This document shows positions 44,558 to 54,119 of a DNA stretch of 64,000 nt, piece after piece. Each line of letters opens with the position of its first letter. Positions within the stretch are counted from its first letter, which is position 1. This DNA is from Sphingobacterium hotanense. GTDB taxonomy: Bacteria > Bacteroidota > Bacteroidia > Sphingobacteriales > Sphingobacteriaceae. The position numbers were made by a program, and so were the translations under genes. The DNA lies in the NCBI RefSeq assembly GCF_008274825.1, contig NZ_CP030848.1, positions 992,001 through 1,056,000 of the forward strand, read 5' to 3'. A model generated the notes under the pieces. It searched no databases. It was not told where the DNA came from and saw only the letters and a list, made by a program, of their open reading frames with translations.

Positions 44558-46162
44558 CTAGAAATAATTAGAGACTATGTTCAACAAACTAATTACCGAG
44601 CTATTCAATGGATCGAATACTAGAGATGGCATAACACCTAACATCAGTGCTAATGCCAAAGCCGGGAATAGGATCAACTGTTCTCTAATTGTTAGATCTT
44701 TAAGAGATACCGCCCATTCTTCGCCTCCTTTCAATCTTGTTTCACCAAAGAACATACGTTGTAAAGTCCAAAGGAAATAGGCTGCAGATAATAGAATACC
44801 TAGAGAACCGAAGATTGCCATCCAACGAGGGATGCCAGTACCGACGCTTTCTGCGTTAAATGTTCCGATGATTACAAATGCTTCTCCGATGAAGGCAGAG
44901 AATCCAGGAAGCCCTAAAGAGGCAAAGAATGCAATAGCAACATAGGCTGTGTACTTAGGCATTATGTTCGCTAGACCTCGGAAGTTGTAGATAAATCGAT
45001 CATGTACGCGGTCGTAAAGTACACCAACTAAGAAGAAAAGGGCCGCAGATAAGAACCCATGGCTTAACATTTGGAACATTGCACCAGAGATACTCTCTGC
45101 TGTTAATGATGCTATTCCTAACAAAACGAATCCCATATGGGAAACCGAAGAATAGGCTATCATGCGCTTTAAATCGGTCTGAGCTAATGCATTGAAAGCT
45201 CCGTATAGGATGGAAATAATTCCAATCAAAGCTAACCACCAGTTCGCCTCTGCGGCTGCATCTGGGAAAATACCTATACAGATACGAATTATCCCATAAC
45301 CCCCGATCTTTAATAGAATACCTGCTAGTATGATCGAAACAGGAGTAGGCGCTTCAACGTGAGCATCGGGTAACCAGGTATGCAACGGAACAATCGGTAT
45401 CTTAATAGCAAAAGCTACGAACAGGACGATAAACCCAATCATACGCGCAGGGATACCAAAGACCTCATAGCTGTTTGCCAGATAGTCGAAAAACGATCCA
45501 TTCACATAATTCTCCGGGTTCATCATGTAAAGGATGTTGAACGTATGTGCACCGGTATGAGGATTGACTACAGAGAAATATAAGCCTACAATAATCAATA
45601 GCATGAATACCGATCCAAAGAGCGTATATAAAAAGAATTTAATAGCTGCGTATTCTCTGCGTGCGCCACCCCAGATGCCGATTAAGAAGTACAATGGCAA
45701 TAACATCACTTCGTAGAATACGTAGAAAAGAAATAGATCTAACGAGCAGAAAATTCCCATAATAGCCGTATTCAACAGCATTAACAACGCGAAATAGCCT
45801 TTGACACTTTTACTGATGTTCCACGAGGCACCTACTGCCATCAGCATGACAAAAGCACTTAAAACAAGTAAGGGTAAAGAAAACCCATCGACACCTAGGA
45901 AATAGTCAATCTCCAGTTTTCCAATCGAACCTAAGTCTAGTCGAATCCAAGGCAATTGCTCTACAAATTGATAGCCCGATAGCTGATTGAACCCGGCTAT
46001 ATTCGGATTATACTGACTATATAAATAGCCCGAAACACCTAGCTGAATAAAGGTGATCAACAGCGCAATATATTTATAGCTTTGATTGAAGCGGCTTGGT
46101 AGAACCAAGATACCAGCCAGAGCTATGATCGGAAGGAAAATAAGTAAGGATAATAGTCCCAT
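44558..46162 (-). CDS. nuoM: NADH-quinone oxidoreductase subunit M
   Basis: The 534-residue antiporter-like subunit has FLFYVFYEVMLLPLYFLIGIWGG with the key membrane glutamate, KIPIVPLHTWLPDAHVEAPTPVSIILAGILLKIGGYG and LKRMIAYSSVSHMGFVLLG. It carries one proton channel of complex I. Length is slightly above the usual 490-510, mainly from the N-terminal loop region. It sits one base from nuoL. Confidence 0.96.
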   Translation of the reverse strand: MGLLSLLIFLPIIALAGILVLPSRFNQSYKYIALLITFIQLGVSGYLYSQYNPNIAGFNQLSGYQFVEQLPWIRLDLGSIGKLEIDYFLGVDGFSLPLLVLSAFVMLMAVGASWNISKSVKGYFALLMLLNTAIMGIFCSLDLFLFYVFYEVMLLPLYFLIGIWGGARREYAAIKFFLYTLFGSVFMLLIIVGLYFSVVNPHTGAHTFNILYMMNPENYVNGSFFDYLANSYEVFGIPARMIGFIVLFVAFAIKIPIVPLHTWLPDAHVEAPTPVSIILAGILLKIGGYGIIRICIGIFPDAAAEANWWLALIGIISILYGAFNALAQTDLKRMIAYSSVSHMGFVLLGIASLTAESISGAMFQMLSHGFLSAALFFLVGVLYDRVHDRFIYNFRGLANIMPKYTAYVAIAFFASLGLPGFSAFIGEAFVIIGTFNAESVGTGIPRWMAIFGSLGILLSAAYFLWTLQRMFFGETRLKGGEEWAVSLKDLTIREQLILFPALALALMLGVMPSLVFDPLNSSVISLLNIVSNYF

Positions 46163-46163
46163 C

Positions 46164-48167
46164 TTATGTCAATATCAAATAAATTATTCCAATTAATAAA
46201 ACCGTAAAAGCAAAACCCAAGTAGTTCTGCAGGCGACCATTCTGAACCCACCTCAATAAATGCCCGAAGTAATAAGTCGTACCACCGAGCGTATTGATAA
46301 GTCCATCGACAATGTATTTATCGATCCAGGCTGCAACGCGGCTGATTCCCTTTGCCAACGTTCCAAGCTGATTCACTATGCCGTCTATGATGTTGCGATC
46401 GAACCAATAGAGTCCTTTGCTTAAATTCACTGTCCCTGCAACAATGGTTCTTGTATAAAACTGATTCAAATAAGCCTGATTTAAAGAAAATGCAATTCCT
46501 TTTGATGCAGCATTTAACGGATAGGATCCTTTAACATACCATCGCCAAGCGATGATCCACATGAAACAGCTCGCCAAAGTCAATCCGATGGGGATCAAAA
46601 GATGTAAAGTATGGACCTCTTCGAAACTGTAATCAACATAGAAACCTTGAAATACATTGGCATCGTGGTAGGAGATAGGATTGAAAGAAAAAACGAAAAA
46701 CAGCGAACAAATACCTAGAAATGCCATTGGCAATAACATCGTCTTGTTCGCGTCCTGAATATTGCTGGGAGATAAGGGAAGCTTAAACTCTCCAAAAAAC
46801 ACCTTAAATATTAGTCGCCCAATGTAGAATGCTGTCAGCACACTAACAATCGTTAGTAGCATCGGAATAAGAATAGATGCGCCGCCCTTGCTAATTGCCC
46901 ACTCATAGGACGATATCAAGATTGCATCTTTCGAAAGAAAGCCTGATGTCAAAGGGAAACCCGCCAATGCAAGCGAGGCAATTGCCATTAGCACAAAGGT
47001 CTTCGGCATTTGCTTCCTTAGCCCGCCCATATTATTGATGTTTTGTGGGTCAAAGTCTAGATGATGATCATGCTTCAAATGGGCCATTTCATGTATTACT
47101 GCGCCAGCACCTAAGAAAAGAAGACACTTGAAGAAAGCATGCGTCACTAAATGGAACATCGCAGCATCCCAAGCGCCTACACCAATAGCGACCATCATGA
47201 ATCCCAGTTGCGAAATCGTTGAAAATGCTAAGATTTTCTTAATGTCAGTTTGCGCTAGAGCAAAGTACGCCGCGCTAGCAGCTGTCGTCACTCCGATAAT
47301 AGCGATAATCAACAAAACAGTATCGTTAAACAGTGGGAAAACACTGCTAAGCAAGAAGATTCCCGCTGCAACCATCGTGGCAGCGTGTATTAAGGATGAT
47401 ACCGCCGTTGGGCCTTCCATCGCATCAGGAAGCCATACATGCAGTGGAAACTGTGCTGATTTAGCCATGGCTCCAATAAAGAACCCGATTCCCGCCAATG
47501 TTAATAAGCCCGAATTCTCTGAAGCTACGCTATAAAATCGGCCTTCTTTACCAAATAATTCAACAAGGTCCAGACTGCCATAAACACTGAAAACCGTCGC
47601 AATGCCGATTAGGAAACCTAAATCCCCTATACGGTTCACGATAAAGGCCTTTTTATTCGCCTGTACCGCGCTCTCTTTAGTAAACCAAAACCCTATCAGG
47701 AGGTAGGATGCAAAACCTACGAGCTCCCAAAAGATGTACATCATAAAGAGATTCTTCGAAATACATAGGCCCAACATGGCGAAACAGAACAAACTTAAAT
47801 ACATCCAATAGCGATGTATGCCCGGGTCACCTTTCATATATGCCCGAGAATAGATATGAACGGGAAGCGCAATAACGCAGATCAACAGTTGCATGAGGAC
47901 CGTCAGGTTATTGAGTAATACTCCAACGGTAAACGTGTTTATTCCTATTGTGAACCAAGGTTGTGTAGCACTACGGGGTATTGATTGCCAAACTTCAGCA
48001 AATACACATACCATACTAATGACCGTGCTTAAGCAGATCGCAATTAAAGATATATTGCCCGATGTTGAACGTTTGCCCAAAAGCGCCTGAATCAAGAATG
48101 CGATAAAGGGCAAAGCAACCACTACAATAGCGGCAAAAACAGGCGATATTTGTTCTACTGCTACCAT
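46164..48167 (-). CDS. nuoL: NADH-quinone oxidoreductase subunit L
   Basis: The 667-residue distal antiporter-like subunit has IFWELVGFASYLLIGFWF, KSAQFPLHVWLPDAMEGPTAVSSLIHAATMVAAGIFLL and IKKILAFSTISQLGFMMVAIGVG. The long C-terminal lateral helix and last membrane helix are present in the final 120 residues (GILYWFDRNIIDGIVN.. to ILT). Its ATG shares a base with the nuoK stop. It pumps protons at the far end of the membrane arm. Confidence 0.96.
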   Translation of the reverse strand: MVAVEQISPVFAAIVVVALPFIAFLIQALLGKRSTSGNISLIAICLSTVISMVCVFAEVWQSIPRSATQPWFTIGINTFTVGVLLNNLTVLMQLLICVIALPVHIYSRAYMKGDPGIHRYWMYLSLFCFAMLGLCISKNLFMMYIFWELVGFASYLLIGFWFTKESAVQANKKAFIVNRIGDLGFLIGIATVFSVYGSLDLVELFGKEGRFYSVASENSGLLTLAGIGFFIGAMAKSAQFPLHVWLPDAMEGPTAVSSLIHAATMVAAGIFLLSSVFPLFNDTVLLIIAIIGVTTAASAAYFALAQTDIKKILAFSTISQLGFMMVAIGVGAWDAAMFHLVTHAFFKCLLFLGAGAVIHEMAHLKHDHHLDFDPQNINNMGGLRKQMPKTFVLMAIASLALAGFPLTSGFLSKDAILISSYEWAISKGGASILIPMLLTIVSVLTAFYIGRLIFKVFFGEFKLPLSPSNIQDANKTMLLPMAFLGICSLFFVFSFNPISYHDANVFQGFYVDYSFEEVHTLHLLIPIGLTLASCFMWIIAWRWYVKGSYPLNAASKGIAFSLNQAYLNQFYTRTIVAGTVNLSKGLYWFDRNIIDGIVNQLGTLAKGISRVAAWIDKYIVDGLINTLGGTTYYFGHLLRWVQNGRLQNYLGFAFTVLLIGIIYLILT

Positions 48168-48472
48168 TAATCTCTTAAGTCAGTGATATTATCCGGGTTA
48201 ATTGTTTTATATTTTCGGTAGACGTTGAGAATAATCGCCAAGCCGACAGCTACAGCTGCTGCAGCCAATACAATTGCAAATAGAGCAAATACTTGTCCTC
48301 CGTAGTTCACCTTATCGTATCGTCCGAACGCTACGAAGTTGAGAATCGCTGCATTGATGATCAGCTCAATACCGATTAGCACCATAATTGCATTTCTTTT
48401 AGAAACCATGGCATAAAGACCGATACAGAATAGTATGGCCGAAACGACTAAAAAATGAGTCAACGTGATCAA
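48167..48472 (-). CDS. nuoK: NADH-quinone oxidoreductase subunit K
   Basis: The 101-residue subunit has three membrane helices and conserved glutamates in MVLIGIELIINAAILNFVAF and in the third helix region, which belong to the E-channel. Overlaps nuoJ upstream by four bases (ATGA) and nuoL downstream by one base, so all three are translationally linked. Confidence 0.96.
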   Translation of the reverse strand: MITLTHFLVVSAILFCIGLYAMVSKRNAIMVLIGIELIINAAILNFVAFGRYDKVNYGGQVFALFAIVLAAAAVAVGLAIILNVYRKYKTINPDNITDLRD

Positions 48473-49011
48473 GCGTTTTCCTCCTTTCTAGATAAGTGGG
48501 CTGCACCGATTAGAGCAACCAATAAAAAGATGGAAATAACTTCAAATGGAAGCAGATACTTCGTCATAAAATGCACCCCCAAATGTTGTATATTATTATC
48601 CGACGACTGGATTACCTCTCCAGAACGGATGTTTTCTGTTATCCACATCGGTGTATGCTCATGCCATTCCCAAATGCCGTAAGCAAGCACGGCGAAGAAT
48701 CCCACCGCTAATAGCAGCGATTGCCAGTTAGGCAGAGATAGAAATTTGCTGCTGGTATTTTGTAGGTCAGCGAGCAATTCCTTGTTGGAAAGCATAAAGG
48801 CAAATATCATTAGGATCAATACACCGCCCACATACACCAATATTTGCGTGATAGCGACAAAATCTGCTAATGCGAATAGGAATAGGCCCGCCATCGCAAA
48901 TAAAACCACGAAAAATAAAAAGAGCGCTCTTGTCGTATTTTTTAAACTAACGACCATTAAGGCCGAACCGATTGCCAAAACCGCGAACGCGTAGAAAATT
49001 GCTAATTCCAT
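48469..49011 (-). CDS. nuoJ: NADH-quinone oxidoreductase subunit J
   Basis: The 180-residue subunit has five membrane helices: ELAIFYAFAVLAIGSALMVV, LFLFFVVLFAMAGLFLFALADFVAITQILVYVGGVLILMIFAFML with the key aspartate-tyrosine pi-bulge helix, and two C-terminal helices. The ATG overlaps the nuoI stop by one base. Part of the membrane arm near the quinone site. Confidence 0.95.
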   Translation of the reverse strand: MELAIFYAFAVLAIGSALMVVSLKNTTRALFLFFVVLFAMAGLFLFALADFVAITQILVYVGGVLILMIFAFMLSNKELLADLQNTSSKFLSLPNWQSLLLAVGFFAVLAYGIWEWHEHTPMWITENIRSGEVIQSSDNNIQHLGVHFMTKYLLPFEVISIFLLVALIGAAHLSRKEENA

Positions 49012-49574
49012 TATTTTGTTTTGGCCGCCTCCTTCTCAGCTTGAAACTTGGTCCATTCCGCTTTTCTATCAACAATCTCTTGTTCGCTCATCTCCGCGAA
49101 GCCATATATTAAGTCTGTTAATTTAGACGTGCTCTTATCGTATTGGTTGGTCATCGTGATGCATTCAGTCGGACATACCACAGTACATAACCCGCAATAC
49201 ATACATTTCGCCATATCGATATCAAACTGCGCTGCATATAGTCTCTTCACGCTGCCATCCGATGTTTTCCCGATCGCCTCAGTTGCTTTAATTGATTCTA
49301 TCGTAATGCAATCCACAGGACAGGCTTTTGCACATAAGTCACATACAATACAATCGTCTATTTCTACGTCCAGTTGATAGCGCGCAACTTCAGGGATAGG
49401 CATCTTTTCCTTCGGAAACTGAACGGTCGTCACGCCATCCTGCCGCTCAAAGTAATTCGGGTCCTTAATATCTTTGCTGCGACGAGCGGTGCGCGCAGCA
49501 AAAAGATGCTTAATCGTAAGCATAAGCCCCTTTACAGCCGTTAATAATCCTTGTATGGTCGTTTTTAATATCAC
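49011..49574 (-). CDS. nuoI: NADH-quinone oxidoreductase subunit I
   Basis: The 187-residue ferredoxin-like subunit binds two [4Fe-4S] clusters (N6a and N6b) through CIVCDLCAKACPVDC and CMYCGLCTVVCPTEC. It passes electrons towards NuoB and the quinone site. The N-terminal helix (LKTTIQGLLTAVKGLMLTIKHLF) lies along the membrane. It is the only peripheral-arm subunit encoded here. Confidence 0.97.
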   Translation of the reverse strand: MILKTTIQGLLTAVKGLMLTIKHLFAARTARRSKDIKDPNYFERQDGVTTVQFPKEKMPIPEVARYQLDVEIDDCIVCDLCAKACPVDCITIESIKATEAIGKTSDGSVKRLYAAQFDIDMAKCMYCGLCTVVCPTECITMTNQYDKSTSKLTDLIYGFAEMSEQEIVDRKAEWTKFQAEKEAAKTK

Positions 49575-49575
49575 G

Positions 49576-50649
49576 TTACAGCATTACCATTATTCTCCAG
49601 ATTCCCGAAATCGCCATACATGCGAAAGCAACAGGAATCAGGATTTTCCAACATAAAGTCATTAATTGATCCGCACGGAAGCGAGGTAGAGTCCATCGAA
49701 TCCAAATTTGAATAGCAACAATAGTCAGGGACTTAATTAATGTCCAAAATATACCCCAATAAAGCCCTGTTGTCCAATCTGCCAAGCGTACTGACCCGAT
49801 ATTTGGCAGCGGCGTGTTCCATCCTCCTAAAAATATAACGACGCCTAGCATCGCAACGAGGAACATCATGGCATATTCCGCAAGGAAAATAAAAGCAAAT
49901 CGAATGCCTCCATATTCCGTGTGGAACCCGCCGATCAGCTCACTCTCGGCTTCTGGTATATCGAACGGCGCTCTATTGCATTCTGCCAACGTGGCAATAA
50001 AGAAAACAACATAGCTAACGAGCAAATGCGGAGCTTGGAATATATGCCATCCCAATATGCCTCCTATTTCATTCACTTTCCAAAAACCTAGAAAATAAAT
50101 ATCCTGAGTAGCCAAGATTCCTTGGCTTAGTGCGATTTCATTTAGGTTGAGGGTCTGCGTAATCATGACAGCTGCAATCAAAGAAAGGCCCACCGGCAAT
50201 TCGTAGGATATCATTTGCGAGATTGCACGAATAGAACCCAATAAAGAGTATTTGTTGTTGGAGCCCCAGCCAGCCATCAAAATACCGATGGCATCTATAG
50301 AAACAACCGCCATAATAAAAAAGAGCCCGGTATGTACATTGGCGGGCATAAAATTCGGCGCCCAGGGCACCACGCTAAAACCAATGAATACAGCAACGAA
50401 TATGATTACAGGTGCTAAAGCGAACAATACTTTATCCGCGGCAGCTGGCGTAATCAATTCTTTTTGCAAAAGTTTTAGAATATCGGCGAAGGTCTGGAGC
50501 AAACCAAATTTGCCGGTTTCCATGGGGCCTAATCTATCTTGTACAAAACCCGCAATCTTCCGCTCTGCATATACGGCAAAGAGTGTGAATAGCGCAATAA
50601 ATAAAAAAATGGCTACAGGTACGAGAATATAGATAAATAAGGAGTCCAA
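49576..50649 (-). CDS. nuoH: NADH-quinone oxidoreductase subunit H
   Basis: The 357-residue subunit forms much of the quinone chamber. It has VYAERKIAGFVQDRLGPMETGKFGLLQTFADILKLLQKE, GWGSNNKYSLLGSIRAISQMISYELPVGL, and ECNRAPFDIPEAESELIGGFHTEYGGIRFAFIFLAEYAMM with its chain of glutamates. The start is a TTG (50649); no better ATG exists. It is first in the run here; nuoA-G are not upstream, where a META-domain gene on the other strand begins. Confidence 0.96.
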   Translation of the reverse strand: MDSLFIYILVPVAIFLFIALFTLFAVYAERKIAGFVQDRLGPMETGKFGLLQTFADILKLLQKELITPAAADKVLFALAPVIIFVAVFIGFSVVPWAPNFMPANVHTGLFFIMAVVSIDAIGILMAGWGSNNKYSLLGSIRAISQMISYELPVGLSLIAAVMITQTLNLNEIALSQGILATQDIYFLGFWKVNEIGGILGWHIFQAPHLLVSYVVFFIATLAECNRAPFDIPEAESELIGGFHTEYGGIRFAFIFLAEYAMMFLVAMLGVVIFLGGWNTPLPNIGSVRLADWTTGLYWGIFWTLIKSLTIVAIQIWIRWTLPRFRADQLMTLCWKILIPVAFACMAISGIWRIMVML

Positions 50650-50680
50650 ACTTCTTTTTAGAATAGTTCTTGATTAGCTA

Positions 50681-50688
50681 CAAACATA
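50681..50688 (-). promoter_or_regulatory. -7 box of the nuoH-N operon
   Basis: The minus strand reads TATGTTTG, a perfect TAnnTTTG, 31 bases before the nuoH TTG start. No TTG at the ideal upstream distance, though a TTTG lies 12 bases away. It shows that nuoH-N have their own promoter. Confidence 0.5.
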
Positions 50689-50897
50689 CGTAAATCGAGA
50701 CAAATACGCCATAATAAATAAAAAATATACCAACTTAGTAGATTATTTCTTGGCCTGCTATTTGCCTCACTAAGAATAGTCAGATTTAATAAAAGAACAC
50801 CATTATTTATTCAAATTTACAGACATTGTGTAGCACAAATGTTAAACCTTTCGTCTGTTTTGTGGTATTTATAGAAGAATTAAATAATATAAAGTAT

Positions 50898-51674
50898 ATG
50901 AAACAATCTATTTTAAGCATGCTTGCAGTATTCACCATTTTATTCGCTAGTTGTGGCGGCGCTAAGAATGTAGCGGGAAATGATGCAAATATTTCAAAAT
51001 TAACAGGCCACAAATGGCAACTGATAGAAATAGGGGGAAAGGAAATTTCCACAGTCACTAAACGCACCTTGCATCTATCGCTTATCCCTTCGGAAAGTCG
51101 TTATGCCGTAACAGGGGGGTGTAATACCCTTAATGGTGCTTACTCCTTTACGAAGAAAGCGGGCGGTATTAAGTTCAGCCAAGGAATTTCAACAATGATG
51201 GCCTGCGATGACATGGAAATCGATCGCGAAGTGATTTCAGCAGTTACACAAACTTCCAAATACGCAATTGAGGACGAAATCCTAGTGTTGTATAAAGGAA
51301 ACACGCCTTTAGCTAAGTTTAAAGCAGTAGCAGCAGACAGCGAACTTGCCGGAACTTGGGAATTGGATTATATCCAAGGCGGAAACACCCCATTCAATGA
51401 ACTGTTTCCACAAGGAAAACCAACAATCAACTTTGATCTTAACGCTAAGAAAGTAAACGGAAAGGGCGCTTGTAATAACTATAATGCGACAGTAGAAATC
51501 AACGGTAGAAGTATCAAAATCGGCCCTGTTGCTTCAACACGTATGGGATGTCTAGGAAATGGTGAAGGCCTTTACTTCGAAACTTTACAAAAAGTAAATG
51601 TCATCAGCGTAAATGGAGATACCATGACCTTGATTATCGGCGATGTTGCGGTAATGAGATTCGCTAGACGTTAG
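50898..51674 (+). CDS. Lipoprotein with two META (HslJ-like) domains
   Basis: The 258-residue protein has a lipoprotein signal peptide with Cys19 (LFASCGG) and two META domains: LTGHKWQLIEIGGKEI..GGCNTLNGAYSF..GISTMMACDDMEID and LAGTWELDYIQGG..GKGACNNYNATVEI..ASTRMGCLGNGEG. META proteins are linked to heat or antibiotic stress and outer-membrane function (E. coli HslJ), but mechanism is unknown. The start at 50898 avoids a 24-codon extension that hides the signal peptide. The last codons GCT AGA CGT TAG lie in the A arm of repeat island 2. Confidence 0.9.
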   Translation: MKQSILSMLAVFTILFASCGGAKNVAGNDANISKLTGHKWQLIEIGGKEISTVTKRTLHLSLIPSESRYAVTGGCNTLNGAYSFTKKAGGIKFSQGISTMMACDDMEIDREVISAVTQTSKYAIEDEILVLYKGNTPLAKFKAVAADSELAGTWELDYIQGGNTPFNELFPQGKPTINFDLNAKKVNGKGACNNYNATVEINGRSIKIGPVASTRMGCLGNGEGLYFETLQKVNVISVNGDTMTLIIGDVAVMRFARR

Positions 51675-52095
51675 GTTTTAGATATTAGATATTAGATTTT
51701 AGACATTAGAGCGTCTTGAACCAGGAAAGGAAGGGTGCAAGGATGTTCAGGATGCATTGTCTTTGAACCACGAAAGGAAGGGGGCTTTGTCTTTGAACCA
51801 GGAAAGGAAGGATGCAAGGATGATCAGGATACTGTTCATCTTTCTATCCTTCCTTTCTTGGTTCAGACTAGATTTTACACAGCTGACATTAGATAATAGA
51901 CCGGCGCCTGTTAATCTTTATATCCTTCCTTTCCTGGTATTAAGAAATCCTTTTTTTCTTTCAACATGATCCTGCCAATCCTTAAATCCTTTCTTTCCTG
52001 GTTCAAAACAAATTACCCTTTCTAAACAAAGGTTCAAAATAAACCTCAATGCATAGCCATAGGTCTTTATACTAAATACTAACTACTAAATACTA
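51665..52095. repeat. Compound repeat island 2
   Basis: Runs from inside the META gene stop to inside the ispG stop. Order: A arm 51665-51711, C copies at 51716-51754, 51764-51781 (partial) and 51794-51830, inverted C' copies at 51837-51866, 51921-51938 (partial) and 51968-52008, then B' at 52059-52095 (ATAGGTCTTTATACTAAAT and following). The C/C' set could fold as a long hairpin. A short open frame at 51757-51969 is only repeat sequence. Lies between convergent genes. Confidence 0.9.
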
Positions 52096-54092
52096 CCTTC
52101 CTCCACCCAAAGTCCATCAGATTTAATTATCTCGATCAGTTCATCTAAAGCGCGAGCAGAGCTAACATTTCTTTTTACGACTTCTTTGCTTCGATATAGT
52201 GTAATTTTATCGGGACCTGCACCTACATAACCATAGTCGGCGTCTGCCATTTCTCCAGGTCCATTGACGATACAACCCATAATGGCAATCTTTAAACCTT
52301 TTAAATGGTTAGTACGACTTCTTACCATCTGCGTAGTTTCTTGTAGGTCGAAGAGGGTTCGGCCGCAGCTAGGGCAGGAGATATACTCTGTTTTCGATAT
52401 TCTGGAGCGTGTTGCTTGTAGAATACCAAAAGATACTGAGCTAAGTTTGTCGGTAGGTGTTGCCTCGCTATCAATCCAGATACCCGAGCCCAATCCATCG
52501 ATCAACAAAGCACCCAAATCGGTAGCAGCATAAAGCTGGATCTTCGAGATAGGTTCTTCAGGGCTCATGACATCACCCATAGGACCCGAAAATTCTTCCT
52601 TCGGATAGCTACGTTTGATAATAACAGGATTATCTAATCCAATTTCCTGCAGATTCGCAAAGAACTGGCGCTGATCGGCCATTCCATGGATGTGATTGGT
52701 TTCTAAAACGAATACAACTGTCTCGTCCAGGGGTAGCTGCGAAAAGCTATCGCCCGCCAAATCATCATTCGAGATATGCACAAGGTTCAATACTGGATCT
52801 TTGTGCTCGGCAGCAACAAATTCCTGTAAACGATAAACCGGGTGTATATTGGTTTTATTCGCCAACTTAACCCAAGTTCCATAGTTATATAACTGTTTTA
52901 AGTTACCAGGCATCGTAAAGGAAGGCAAGCCGTCTGCGAGATATACAAAATCTACAGATTGATCGCCCATATGATACTTATCTAAAACAGCGTCATATTT
53001 ATAACCCACATCCGTCAAGATAAATGGGTCCTTTAAGTTCTTTTTTGAAATATCGACCACGACACGTGGAACCAGGGAGCCGCCAATAAAAGCATTTACC
53101 TCCTTCGTCTCATAAGGCTTGGTCGTGATCTCGTTTGTTAATCTTAGAATTTCACGTTGAGCGACTGCTTGAATCTGTTTTTCACGTTTCGCATATCGAT
53201 TTACTAATGCGATAGCGACTGGTGCTTCTTTTTCTGGTTCTTCGGTAAGCGATACACGAACCGTGTCACCAAGACCGTCTTCCAATAGTGTTCCAATACC
53301 CACTGCCGACTTAATACGTCCATCTTCGCCGTCACCAGCTTCTGTAACACCTAAGTGCAAAGGATAATTCATATTCTCCGCAACCATCTTCTCCACCAAC
53401 AAACGATAGGCTTGCACCATCACTTGCGGATTGGAGGATTTCATCGAAACAACTAAATTATAGTAGTTCAAATCTTCACAGATGCGAATGAACTCTAATG
53501 CCGACTCCACCATTCCTTCCGGAGTGTCCCCGTACCGGCTCATAATACGATCGGAAAGAGAACCATGATTCGTCCCAATTCGCATCGCGGTGCCATACTC
53601 TTTACAGATTTTTACTAGGGGAGCAAACTTCTTATAGATACGATCAAGCTCTGCTTGATAGGCAATATCCGTATAGTCGATCTGGTCAAATTTCTTTTTA
53701 TCGGCGTAGTTGCCTGGGTTCACACGAACTTTTTCAACAATGCGTGCAGCAACCTCCGCAGCATTTGGTGTAAAATGTATATCCGCAACAAGCGGGACAT
53801 CGTAGCCCCGCTTGCGCAATTCATTTTTTATATTCGCTAAATTCTCCGCCTCCTTGATGCTCGGTGCAGTGATCCGTACATATTCACACCCCGCGTCAAC
53901 CATCTTAATAGTTTGTTCTACAGATCCAAGCGTATCCATCGTATCAACGGTTGTCATACTTTGTATACGGATGGGGTGATGTGCACCCATAGGAATATTG
54001 CCTATTTGTACCTCTCGGGTTAGGAATCTGCTATAGGTAGTTTTGGAGTTGCAATAGCCGCCTCCTAAGTGTGCTGATGTAATACTGTCCAT
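52086..54092 (-). CDS. ispG: 4-hydroxy-3-methylbut-2-enyl-diphosphate synthase, Bacteroidota-type
   Basis: IspG (GcpE) converts the cyclodiphosphate made by IspF to HMBPP using a [4Fe-4S] cluster. At 668 residues it is the long form with an inserted domain between the TIM barrel (VQIGNIPMG..SMTTVDT, EYVRITAPSIKEAENL) and the Fe-S domain (ISCPSCGRTLFDLQ, MGCIVNGPGEMADADYGYVG). The last codons AGT ATT TAG are part of the B' arm of repeat island 2, so the C-terminal SI is repeat-encoded. A -7 box lies seven bases before the ATG. Confidence 0.95.
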   Translation of the reverse strand: MDSITSAHLGGGYCNSKTTYSRFLTREVQIGNIPMGAHHPIRIQSMTTVDTMDTLGSVEQTIKMVDAGCEYVRITAPSIKEAENLANIKNELRKRGYDVPLVADIHFTPNAAEVAARIVEKVRVNPGNYADKKKFDQIDYTDIAYQAELDRIYKKFAPLVKICKEYGTAMRIGTNHGSLSDRIMSRYGDTPEGMVESALEFIRICEDLNYYNLVVSMKSSNPQVMVQAYRLLVEKMVAENMNYPLHLGVTEAGDGEDGRIKSAVGIGTLLEDGLGDTVRVSLTEEPEKEAPVAIALVNRYAKREKQIQAVAQREILRLTNEITTKPYETKEVNAFIGGSLVPRVVVDISKKNLKDPFILTDVGYKYDAVLDKYHMGDQSVDFVYLADGLPSFTMPGNLKQLYNYGTWVKLANKTNIHPVYRLQEFVAAEHKDPVLNLVHISNDDLAGDSFSQLPLDETVVFVLETNHIHGMADQRQFFANLQEIGLDNPVIIKRSYPKEEFSGPMGDVMSPEEPISKIQLYAATDLGALLIDGLGSGIWIDSEATPTDKLSSVSFGILQATRSRISKTEYISCPSCGRTLFDLQETTQMVRSRTNHLKGLKIAIMGCIVNGPGEMADADYGYVGAGPDKITLYRSKEVVKRNVSSARALDELIEIIKSDGLWVEEGSI

Positions 54093-54099
54093 GCTAATG

Positions 54100-54107
54100 C
54101 AAAGTTA
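54100..54107 (-). promoter_or_regulatory. -7 box directly before ispG
   Basis: The minus strand reads TAACTTTG, identical to the box before panD, then seven bases and the ispG ATG. A transcript from here would have almost no leader. No -33 TTG at ideal distance. Confidence 0.5.
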
Positions 54108-54119
54108 GCTATTTTCCCT

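Noticed and set aside
51757-51969. Plus-strand open frame of 70 codons
   Set aside because: It is made only of C and C' repeat sequence in island 2.
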